The notes beneath the pieces are model-generated. The model made no database searches. It was not told where the DNA came from and worked only from the letters and a program-made list of their open reading frames with translations. Below are positions 16,514 through 22,649 of a stretch of DNA of 37,230 bases, piece after piece. Every line of letters begins with the position of its first letter. Positions within the stretch are counted from its first letter, which is position 1. Origin of the DNA: an uncultured Opitutia bacterium (GTDB lineage Bacteria; Verrucomicrobiota; Verrucomicrobiia; Opitutales; Opitutaceae); NCBI GenBank assembly GCA_903896015.1, contig CAITWF010000038.1:1-37230 (forward strand), written 5' to 3'. Made by a program: the position numbers and the translations under genes.

Positions 16514-17119
16514 TCAGGCGCGAACGAACCGGCGGCGTAGCGCGGCGAGACCGACGAGCGCGGAACCGACGAGCACGAAAGTTGTGCCGGAGTCGGGAAC
16601 GTTGGATGTGTCCGATACGACCCACGAACCATTCGGCGTATTGTAGGAGGGTGGATAGAAAATATCCCTGTAATTGCCTCCAGTCACCGCTGAAGCTTCA
16701 AACTGCGAATAGCCTACCGGCCAATTGGGAGCGCCGCTCACGCCAAAGAAATATCTATCAAATTGATACCCCATTGCAAAATCGGCATCGAAAAAGGAGA
16801 AATTATTCTGAGTTCCATCAAACGATACGACGGCCGCCCCATCGACATAATTGCTGCCCACCAAGCCCTCCGCGAAAACATTTCCAGAGATCAACTGATT
16901 GTTATCCAAGTTGACCGTGACATTCGAGATTCCGGTGATGAGGTTGCCGTTAGCGGTGCCCTCGAAGGTGCCCGATACCTCATGCCCAACGCCGGAATTA
17001 TAGGGTGAAACATTTCCGACAAACGCATAACTGTAGCTGAACGAGTCGGCCAATGCGGAACCAGCGAATAGGCAAGTGCCCATCGCGAGCAAAGAAACAT
17101 AACGAGCGGCATTTTTCAT
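16514..17119 (-). CDS. VPDSG-CTERM sorting-domain protein
   Basis: This 201-aa secreted protein has a signal peptide (MKNAARYVSLLAMGTCLFAG, cleavage near ALADS). A low-complexity beta-rich body follows. The C-terminal tripartite signal is VPDSG at 174-178, then a hydrophobic span (FVLVGSALVGLAAL), then basic RRRFVR. This is the VPDSG version of the PEP-CTERM signal, read by a dedicated exosortase in Verrucomicrobia. No exosortase gene is in the window. The body is clearly paralogous to the 239-aa protein at 18551 (FSYSYAF / FDYSYTF, ITGISNVTVNLDN / VTNISNLTMVMN, NNFSFFDAD / NNFTFTDGN). It is probably anchored or released at the cell surface with the polysaccharide made by the nearby operon. 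Confidence 0.9.
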   Translation of the reverse strand: MKNAARYVSLLAMGTCLFAGSALADSFSYSYAFVGNVSPYNSGVGHEVSGTFEGTANGNLITGISNVTVNLDNNQLISGNVFAEGLVGSNYVDGAAVVSFDGTQNNFSFFDADFAMGYQFDRYFFGVSGAPNWPVGYSQFEASAVTGGNYRDIFYPPSYNTPNGSWVVSDTSNVPDSGTTFVLVGSALVGLAALRRRFVRA

Positions 17120-17133
17120 AGCGCTTTCTAGTC

Positions 17134-17150
17134 AGCAAACAAGGTGCCGC
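17134..17150 (-). promoter_or_regulatory. Sigma-54-like promoter element before the minus-strand VPDSG gene
   Basis: On the minus strand CGGCAC, 7 bases, then GCT reproduces the -24/-12 spacing (GG to GC is 12 bases), with TTGCT in the -12 box. If real, transcription would begin only about 4 bases before the ATG at 17119, which is unusually short. It may instead be a different regulatory motif. Confidence 0.4.
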
Positions 17151-17262
17151 TTCCTCGTAGCCTGATGGCTAAACCTCCCGATCAATGAGATAAGCGATTC
17201 ATCCCCGTATTAGAAAAATGCGATGTTATGAAGTGTGTAATATATTTCGACATCATTCAGCA

Positions 17263-17649
17263 TCAGTGGCGTCCGGAATTAAAATGCTTCAGGACAAAGA
17301 ATTCTGAATCTCGAGTGAGTCGTCCCTTGTATGAATATCCCGCGAGTAGTTCGCAAAAGGTTCCGGCACAAAGACTTTCTCGGAAGTATCTATACGCGGT
17401 TTTCCGCGCAGCGCCGCGCTCGGGATCCTTAAAAGCGTCCGTAAAATTATCCAACTCACGATCGCTCATGCCCAATGCTCGACCCGCATTGCTCCAGCCT
17501 ACCGCCTCGCGGACACGACTACGGCGGGAGCGCAAAATGGAAATTTGTATCTCGTCGACGCATTCAAAACCGTCGCCAAAACTTACACTTTCTAGCCCAA
17601 AACGAAAATTACCGCAGTAGGCAGCTCGCTTTAAAATACAGTAAAACAT
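17263..17649 (-). CDS. Hypothetical protein, uncertain
   Basis: An open frame of 128 codons begins with an ATG at 17649. The second half (REAVGWSNAGRALGMSDREL, then a run with FKDPERG and KTAYRYFRESL) looks protein-like and mixed helical, while the first half is rich in Cys and Arg. No family is recognised and no Shine-Dalgarno site precedes it. It lies between two divergently placed VPDSG transcription units in DNA of lower GC than the catabolic region. It could be a real small gene, a decayed remnant or chance. Without it, the 730-bp gap would hold only the two promoter-like elements. Confidence 0.3.
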   Translation of the reverse strand: MFYCILKRAAYCGNFRFGLESVSFGDGFECVDEIQISILRSRRSRVREAVGWSNAGRALGMSDRELDNFTDAFKDPERGAARKTAYRYFRESLCAGTFCELLAGYSYKGRLTRDSEFFVLKHFNSGRH

Positions 17650-17683
17650 TACAGGACAACTACTTCCGTATATTGCTTAAATA

Positions 17684-17699
17684 CGGCACAAATACAGCT
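17684..17699 (+). promoter_or_regulatory. Sigma-54-like promoter element before the plus-strand VPDSG operon
   Basis: CGGCAC, 7 bases, then GCT has the same spacing and bases as the element before the minus-strand VPDSG gene. Here the -12 box is CAGCT, a weaker match. It lies 17 bases before the GTG of a 43-codon frame and 155 bases before the next VPDSG gene. Transcription would be predicted to start near 17710. Confidence 0.4.
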
Positions 17700-17716
17700 A
17701 AGTAGTTACCGCCTCT

Positions 17717-17848
17717 GTGAAATACAAAATTGGCAAGGTTCTCTTGGGCATTATCTCCGCGAATCTCAGCCTCGCCGCCCTACTTCGCAGCATGGCCAGC
17801 GCCCAAGTTTCTCCGCTATATCCTCACAACCCGTCCAGACCAAACTAA
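17717..17848 (+). CDS. Possible 43-aa secreted peptide or leader frame
   Basis: A GTG-started frame of 43 codons ends at TAA 6 bp before the VPDSG gene at 17855. The product starts (V/M)KYKIGKVLLGIISANLSL and has AALLRSMASAQ, a convincing signal peptide with a cleavage-like ASAQ end, then about 14 residues (VSPLYPHNPSRPN). It could be a small secreted peptide, a leader that couples translation to the VPDSG gene, or the remaining front of a broken VPDSG-CTERM gene. The promoter-like element just upstream favours expression. There is no obvious Shine-Dalgarno site, as for most genes of this region. Confidence 0.38.
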   Translation: MKYKIGKVLLGIISANLSLAALLRSMASAQVSPLYPHNPSRPN

Positions 17849-17854
17849 CAAAAC

Positions 17855-18541
17855 ATGAAATTCCAATTTCCCAATCGAGAGTGCCTTTTTCGCATTTGGC
17901 CGGTATGCGTAGCCGCATTGGCAATCATCGGTCCAGCCACCGCAGCGCCCCTGATCTTCAGCAACGGCTCGGTGGACCCGAATCGGACCACGTGGAACGA
18001 CACGGACCCGACCTTCACTATCTACGACGCATTCAGCCTTTCGTCTGCTACCACGATTAGCCAGATTGATTATAGCATCTTCAAACAATCGTCGACAGTT
18101 TACGACGGAACCTACGTTTCAATTTTAAGCGGCGTGGGCCCGGGCGCGACGATTATCGTGCCGCAATTCTTCAGCGTTGGCTCGCTCGTTTCGAATGGCT
18201 TGGTGTCCTACAATGGCGCCGTACCGAATGGCTACGACGTGTCGCTCTCCGGGCTATCGCTCTCACTCGACGCGGGAACTTACTATTTAGGCGTGCGGAC
18301 GGAGATAGCAGGTGGCCTCGCCTCCATTGGCTCCGGCGCGGGCGGTGCTCAGACGATTGGCTCCGGCCTATACCAAGCCTACAGCAACACCGGCACGACC
18401 AACGTCGGTGACCACATGGCTTTCAGCATTTATGGAGATTCCGCAGATGCATCAGTGCCCGACAGCGGCGCAACGATCGCCTTGCTTGGCTCCGGGCTCA
18501 TCAGCCTCGCAGCACTGCGGCGCAAGTTGGTAAAGCCATAA
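17855..18541 (+). CDS. VPDSG-CTERM sorting-domain protein
   Basis: This 228-aa protein begins MKFQFPNREC with a signal peptide whose hydrophobic core is about residues 14-29 (VCVAALAIIGPATAAP). The body is rich in Ser, Thr, Gly and beta-type strands, with segments such as YDAFSLSSATTISQIDYSIF and LDAGTYYLGV that resemble exported surface proteins of this class. The C-terminus is VPDSG (201-205), a hydrophobic stretch and RRKLVKP, the exosortase sorting signal. It is followed 10 bp later by a second VPDSG-type gene, so the two form an operon. No enzymatic domain is evident. It is probably processed and placed at the outer surface. Confidence 0.9.
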   Translation: MKFQFPNRECLFRIWPVCVAALAIIGPATAAPLIFSNGSVDPNRTTWNDTDPTFTIYDAFSLSSATTISQIDYSIFKQSSTVYDGTYVSILSGVGPGATIIVPQFFSVGSLVSNGLVSYNGAVPNGYDVSLSGLSLSLDAGTYYLGVRTEIAGGLASIGSGAGGAQTIGSGLYQAYSNTGTTNVGDHMAFSIYGDSADASVPDSGATIALLGSGLISLAALRRKLVKP

Positions 18542-18550
18542 TTCAGACCA

Positions 18551-19270
18551 ATGAAGCTCATCCATTTTCCCTCCTGGCTTTTCTCGGCAGCCTCGAGCTT
18601 AACAACCACTTCGACTGTCGGCGCGTCTCGTCTTTGGATCTGGCGGGCGCAGAGCGAGGCACTCTCTTGTGGCTACAGGATTGTCCGCTCTGGGGCGATA
18701 CTGCTTGCCCTTCTGATAGCACCCGCGTTCGCCACAACGTTCGACTATTCCTACACATTTACGACAATGTGGGATGGGACCGCCGCACCGAACTACGTTT
18801 TCATCAACCGGGGGCCATTTACCATTTCAGGCTCGTTCGACGGTGACCAAGCAGGCGATTACGTCACTAATATATCCAACCTTACGATGGTCATGAACGG
18901 CGTGCAGGTCGCAGGTCCGATTCAAGCCGTAACCTACAACCCTCAAGCTGGCACGCTCCCGGGAGCGGTGGTTTCGTTCACGGCTTCAAATAACAATTTC
19001 ACCTTTACCGACGGAAACGTCTTCACCAACAGCCCGCCCATAAACGAAGTTTTTTCCCTCGGGTTTTACGGCTATTCCTACGCGAGCCCAGGAGTTTTTG
19101 CGCGGTCGAACATTCAAGACGTTACCACTTTTTATGTCCAAGCGATCAATGGAACGTGGAGCTTGACCGAACGTTCTGAGTCCGCGGTGCCCGACCAAGC
19201 ATCTACCGGAATATTAGTGGGAGCTGCCGTTACCGGAATTTGGGTAGCGCGTCGCCGCAAACGTAGCTGA
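18551..19270 (+). CDS. VPDSG-CTERM paralogue with decayed sorting signal
   Basis: This 239-aa protein is paralogous to the 201-aa protein at 16514 from residue 63 onward (FDYSYTF, VTNISNLTMVMNGVQ, VVSFTASNNNFTFTDG). A hydrophobic segment at about 48-61 (AILLALLIAPAFAT) acts as signal peptide, but 45 unusual residues precede it and no better start codon is available downstream. The C-terminus reads VPDQASTGILVGAAVTG, then RRRKRS. The VPD start, hydrophobic span and basic tail are kept, but SG is replaced by QA. The gene lies 10 bp after the previous VPDSG gene. Either the exosortase tolerates the change or the protein stays membrane-anchored. The long N-terminus may also signal decay. Confidence 0.8.
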   Translation: MKLIHFPSWLFSAASSLTTTSTVGASRLWIWRAQSEALSCGYRIVRSGAILLALLIAPAFATTFDYSYTFTTMWDGTAAPNYVFINRGPFTISGSFDGDQAGDYVTNISNLTMVMNGVQVAGPIQAVTYNPQAGTLPGAVVSFTASNNNFTFTDGNVFTNSPPINEVFSLGFYGYSYASPGVFARSNIQDVTTFYVQAINGTWSLTERSESAVPDQASTGILVGAAVTGIWVARRRKRS

Positions 19271-19756
19271 CCCCATTCACTTGGAATTTAGTGGTTTTGG
19301 CGGGCGTGTTGAGAAGTATCGGCCAGCCAAAGTCATCGCTCTGAATCTCGGATTTTCGGCGACCTTGGTCGACGTGCAAGCATTGCGCGCGCCTCGAGGT
19401 CGTGCCTGAAGGCCAACTCAACAAGTTGCGCCGTCATGTTCGCGAAATTGACGGCGAAAAAATAGGGCTCCCTTGTACCTCCTGCCAATAGGAGGCGAAG
19501 AAGCTCCCCTTCGAGAAGCAAACGCGCGCCCGCAACTGCGCTCGTGCGGGATTCATGCAACCAGTCCCGGAAAGGTCGGCCGAATTCGCCGCGTGAATCC
19601 GAGTGCTCGGCAAGCGCCTACGACTTCATCGTAGGTGAACTCAACCCCCTGCGCCGGCCCTCCGGCTTCGCCGTCGCCCTGGCGCAACCTGTTTCGGGCG
19701 GAGCTGAGGCGTCTTCGCGTTCGGGTTGATCGCGCCAGGCATCGTCGGCCCGCCCT
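19271..19756. other. Gene-free stretch before the sigma-factor gene
   Basis: No convincing gene is seen in these 486 bases. A 75-codon minus-strand frame (19333-19560) starts at TTG without a ribosome site and is not recognised. A hairpin with 7-bp arms (CCTACGA / TCGTAGG, 19617-19635) lies 120 bp before the sigma gene. It lacks a T-run on either strand, so it is more likely an operator or chance than a terminator. The promoter for the sigma-factor gene should lie here but no clear -35/-10 pair was found. Confidence 0.5.
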
Positions 19757-20659
19757 ATGACTAAACTGAAATTCATCTCATCATCGGAGAATGAGGCCAG
19801 CCCCTCTTCCCTCGATCCCGTTAGCGGCCCGTCTCCCGGGCAATCCTCCGGTTCATGCTTCCGTGACTCCCTGGCTATCGCGCACAGGATGCGCCGCGCG
19901 CGAAGCATGGCAGAGGCCCTTCTGCTGCGAAATGAGCTCGTGACAGCCAATCTTGGGCTCATCGCTCGAGCGCTCTGCCTGCTGGGTCTGCCGCCAAAGC
20001 CAAACACCGATGCTTGGTCCGAAGGCGCCTGCGGTCTCATCGAAGCAGCCGGTCGATTCGATCCCATGCGAGGAGTGAGCTTCGCTTCGTTCGCTTTCCC
20101 GCGCATCAGAGGGAGAATTCTGGAGTGGCTAGCGGCAGAGCGCACCGTCACCGGACAAGTCTGTGCCGGTCGCGGAATCTTCGCCGTCAGACGCGCTCTT
20201 CGGGATTTGCCCGCCGACGTCGAAGCCACCGCTCAAGCTCTGGCCCCCCTCTGCCGTATGTCGGTGCGCAAAGTGACAGACCTCTTGGCCTTCAACTCGG
20301 CACCGCTCCGGATTGACACGACAGAGTGGCAGACATCGTCAGCCAGCGCGAACAGTCCGAGCGAATCGAATATGGTAGCTGGCCATACGCCAGAAGGGCC
20401 ATGGGCAGCCGCGAATTTCGACGTGGCTCAAACGGTCGATTCCAGCCGGGAGCTTGGGGAGGAGATTCGCCATGCGCTCCTGACCCTGCCAGGGCGGAGC
20501 CGAACCATTGTGGTTCAGTGCTTCGGTCTGGACGGTGGCCATCCGCGCACGCACGGGGAAATTGCAGCCGAGTTGGGGCTCACGCGACAGCGAGTCAGCC
20601 AACTGCACAAGGAGGCCCTCCTGCACTTGCGCCGCGCGCTGGAGGCGGCGGATCAATGA
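19757..20659 (+). CDS. Alternative sigma-70-family factor (FliA/WhiG-like)
   Basis: This 300-aa protein has a region 2 at about 55-130. It contains RNELVTANLGLIARAL, a core-binding helix, and GRFDPMRGVSFASFAFPRIRGRIL, the -10 recognition segment. A weaker region 3 follows. Region 4 is at 236-295, with a helix-turn-helix in THGEIAAELGLTRQRVSQLH. Region 1.1 is absent, as in group 3 sigma factors. A 55-residue Ser-rich N-terminus and a Ser/Asn-rich linker (190-225) are extra. The usual loop between 2.1 and 2.4 is shortened and carries LLGLPPKPNTDAWSEGACGLIEAA. It would direct RNA polymerase to a special promoter set. It is coupled to a 64-aa gene and ends at a strong terminator, so it is a self-contained unit upstream of the pseudo-relaxase gene. 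Confidence 0.9.
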   Translation: MTKLKFISSSENEASPSSLDPVSGPSPGQSSGSCFRDSLAIAHRMRRARSMAEALLLRNELVTANLGLIARALCLLGLPPKPNTDAWSEGACGLIEAAGRFDPMRGVSFASFAFPRIRGRILEWLAAERTVTGQVCAGRGIFAVRRALRDLPADVEATAQALAPLCRMSVRKVTDLLAFNSAPLRIDTTEWQTSSASANSPSESNMVAGHTPEGPWAAANFDVAQTVDSSRELGEEIRHALLTLPGRSRTIVVQCFGLDGGHPRTHGEIAAELGLTRQRVSQLHKEALLHLRRALEAADQ

Positions 20660-20850
20660 GCGGTCATCAGAAAGCTCCGATTGAAACGCAGACGCCGATG
20701 CCCCGGCGCAAGGCGATCTCAAAGGCAAAAGAACGAGGCGCAGGCTCTGAGAGCGCATCCGCAGAACGTCGAACGCTGCTCCTCGAGCTAGCCTGCGTGC
20801 TACTCAAGGTGGTGGAAGCCTTGTTGTCCCTCGGGGAGCACCTTCGTTGA
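20656..20850 (+). CDS. 64-aa protein coupled to the sigma factor
   Basis: The ATG overlaps the sigma-factor TGA (ATGA), with GGAGG 10 bases upstream. The product is basic and Ser/Ala/Lys-rich for its first 38 residues, then ends in a leucine-rich segment (TLLLELACVLLKVVEALLSL) that could be an amphipathic or membrane-binding helix. It matches no family I recognise. Its position, coupling and shared terminator suggest that it works with the sigma factor, for example as a regulator or anti-sigma-like partner, but that is inference. It is real rather than chance because of the overlap, ribosome site and terminator shortly after. Confidence 0.65.
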   Translation: MSGHQKAPIETQTPMPRRKAISKAKERGAGSESASAERRTLLLELACVLLKVVEALLSLGEHLR

Positions 20851-20891
20851 TTCGGCAATCAAGGCGCTCACCTCTGCGATGACCTGAGACT

Positions 20892-20931
20892 AGCCAGCGA
20901 CGATCCTAGAAGGATCGTCGCTGGCTTTTTT
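20892..20931 (+). terminator. Strong intrinsic terminator after the sigma-factor unit
   Basis: A stem of 16 bp from 20892 to 20926 (arms GCCAGCGACGATCCT and its complement, closing on AGA) is followed by T residues to 20931. It lies 41 bases past the 64-aa gene. It closes the sigma-factor unit and separates it from the genes downstream, which need their own promoter. Confidence 0.93.
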
Positions 20932-21911
20932 ACGCTCAGGCCGAAACCCAGATTCACTCGATCAGGGGGTTGACCGGCGGCAGATTCCTTCGCGATTTCG
21001 GCCTCGTTCAAGCTAAAGTTTGGCAGCCCAAACTGTGTGGCCTAGCTGCCCGGAAGCAGATTTTCGTTCTTTGGGCCCTAGGCACGGGGCCAGTTTCCAC
21101 AGGTGCAGACGCCCAGATTCATTCTAAAACCGAATTGCCTCTGAAGTCGTCATCAGCGTCAGCGGTCAGTGCATCTCGCGACTCTGCGACGAGGCCCCGA
21201 CCGCCTTGCGCCGGGCCGGCGGGTCCTGATCCGGCCGCCGTTGCCTCGGCCTGCACCGCGTAGTGGAAAACAGCGGCAAATCGCGCGACCGAAGGTGGAA
21301 ATTCTTCGCTTCTTGGTCGCGCTCGTGTTCCCGGCCGCGTTTTTCAAAAGAAATTTTGCCGTGCAGCTTTCGGCGAACGCGCATTCCCACATAATAGACA
21401 TAAACCCGCATTATCGACGCGACGGTCGCGCACCCTGTCAGCCAAACCCTCGGACCGCTGCCCCCGAAGCTTCTTTCCCCGCCGATTCTGCGAGTAGCCG
21501 CAGCGGCTGCGCAGGTCTGAACGCAAAACGTTCCAATCAGGCCACGCGCGACCCCGGAGACAGCGATTTCGGCTGCCGACGAGGCCCGATCGGCCGTGCA
21601 AACAATATCTTTGAGGGAGAAGGCCCGTGCTTCCGCGCAAGCTGGGCCGGGTAGCCGTGGCCGCGGCAAAAGCTACCTCGATACGATGAGCCTTGCCATG
21701 CGCTGCATCGCAATCGCGGCCGAATCCGACGCTCCGCGGCCGCAATCACAGTAATCTGATGGGCCCTTGGGTCACTCTGCAACAATCGAGCCGTTGGCGG
21801 TGCAGCGCGGAGCCCAGCGACGGCTCACTACAGGTGGGCGTAAACCGAAAAACACAAAACTCCATAATAGATGTGCCGGACGGCAAACACGCCGCGCCGG
21901 AAACACCACAT
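20932..21911. other. Gene-free stretch between the sigma unit and the 155-aa gene
   Basis: About 980 bp have no convincing gene. Frames on both strands are open but have no recognisable product, start at TTG or lack ribosome sites, and overlap one another. Visible elements are an inverted repeat AGTTTGG-CAGC-CCAAACT (21017-21034), a CATAATA at 21390 and another at 21863. A small GTG-started 20-codon frame with GGGAG upstream (21627-21689) overlaps a 22-codon ATG frame ending at 21754. These may be chance. The region could hold a regulatory RNA or a remnant of mobile DNA. Confidence 0.45.
21863..21869 (+). promoter_or_regulatory. CATAATA element before the 155-aa gene
   Basis: CATAATA lies 42 bases before the ATG at 21912. 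A second copy lies at 22609-22615, 34 bases before the ATG of the 930-aa gene, preceded as here by CC. The shared sequence and distance suggest a common -10-like element. No matching -35 was found. Confidence 0.35.
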
Positions 21912-22379
21912 ATGAAAAATAAACCGGCGCTAGCCACATACCATACCTTCTCGCCCCTCGCGGAAGTCGACGAATTCCTTAATCGTCAATATCATCACGG
22001 CCTCGAGGGCAGCTGCCCCATAATGATCACGGGCCGCCACTTTTTCACGGCAGAGGGCAATTATTTCCTGTACGCGCGGCGCCTTCAGGTCGACGCTTTG
22101 GCCAGTGTTGGCCTGACTAACTACTACGCGCAGCCCGCACGCTTCCCGTACGATCTGCCCTCGATCGTGGCGTACAACAAATACGTCACGCCAAGTTGGT
22201 GTCGTTGCCCGTGGGGCGGCCGCAAGGCGAGCAACGGCCTTTTCAGGCCCGCGACGCACTACGTGCGCATGGCCGATCTGGAGGATTTGCTCGCGGCCTC
22301 CCACCCCGAGATTCGGCATCGGCTGATCCCTGCCAACCTCGAAACGATCCCGCTCAAATACGGCGACGACGTGGCGTAG
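21912..22379 (+). CDS. 155-aa protein of unknown function upstream of the pseudo-relaxase gene
   Basis: This protein starts at the ATG MKNKPALATYHTF, chosen because it is the first ATG in the frame and lies 42 bases after a CATAATA element. It has no signal peptide or membrane segment. It contains GRHFFTAEGNYFLYARRLQVDAL, a CRC motif at residues 97-99 in WCRCPWGGRK, and a C-terminal helical half (MADLEDLLAASHPEIRHRL). No family is recognised. The open frame continues upstream but without a good start. It is 270 bp from the 930-aa gene, with similar promoter-like bases in front of both, so they may be co-regulated. It may be an accessory of that gene. Confidence 0.6.
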   Translation: MKNKPALATYHTFSPLAEVDEFLNRQYHHGLEGSCPIMITGRHFFTAEGNYFLYARRLQVDALASVGLTNYYAQPARFPYDLPSIVAYNKYVTPSWCRCPWGGRKASNGLFRPATHYVRMADLEDLLAASHPEIRHRLIPANLETIPLKYGDDVA

Positions 22380-22608
22380 GTGCGTCGCTGGCCTCGGCCG
22401 GCGACTCCCGTGTTCGAGGCGCGACCATCTGACTTGGCGCAGCAACCAAGGTGAACGCCCGAACGGACGTCCAATCGGCTCCGAGCCATCGAGGAAACCC
22501 ACCCGAATGGGGCCACAAACGCACATCGCATTGAGCCTTCCCGAGCGGCCAGCACGCCGAGCCGACGCACACGCCCAAAGACGGCCAAAATCCATAAAAG
22601 CAATGTCC

Positions 22609-22615
22609 CATAATA
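22609..22615 (+). promoter_or_regulatory. CATAATA element before the 930-aa gene
   Basis: A second CATAATA, 34 bases before the ATG at 22650, matches the one before the 155-aa gene. The 270-bp gap (22380-22649) has no other recognisable signal and no gene. Confidence 0.35.
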
Positions 22616-22649
22616 ACCGGAAACCGAGTTTCAACCCACAGACAATAAC

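Noticed and set aside
19333-19560. 75-codon minus-strand frame before the sigma gene
   Set aside because: Starts at TTG with no ribosome site; composition is leucine/arginine-rich and no family is recognised.
21014-21021. TAAAGTTT resembling a FliA -35 element near a FliA-like sigma gene
   Set aside because: The bases 11 positions downstream do not match GCCGATAA, and no gene start follows in range. It also forms part of an inverted repeat.
21166-21745. Overlapping minus-strand frames of 133-167 codons in the gene-free stretch
   Set aside because: Some start at TTG, have no ribosome site, and none matches a known family. Possible remnants but not supportable as genes.
21627-21754. Two tiny overlapping frames (20 and 22 codons) with GGGAG upstream
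   Set aside because: Too short to judge, no conservation evidence, and the products are not recognisable. They are mentioned in the gap entry only.
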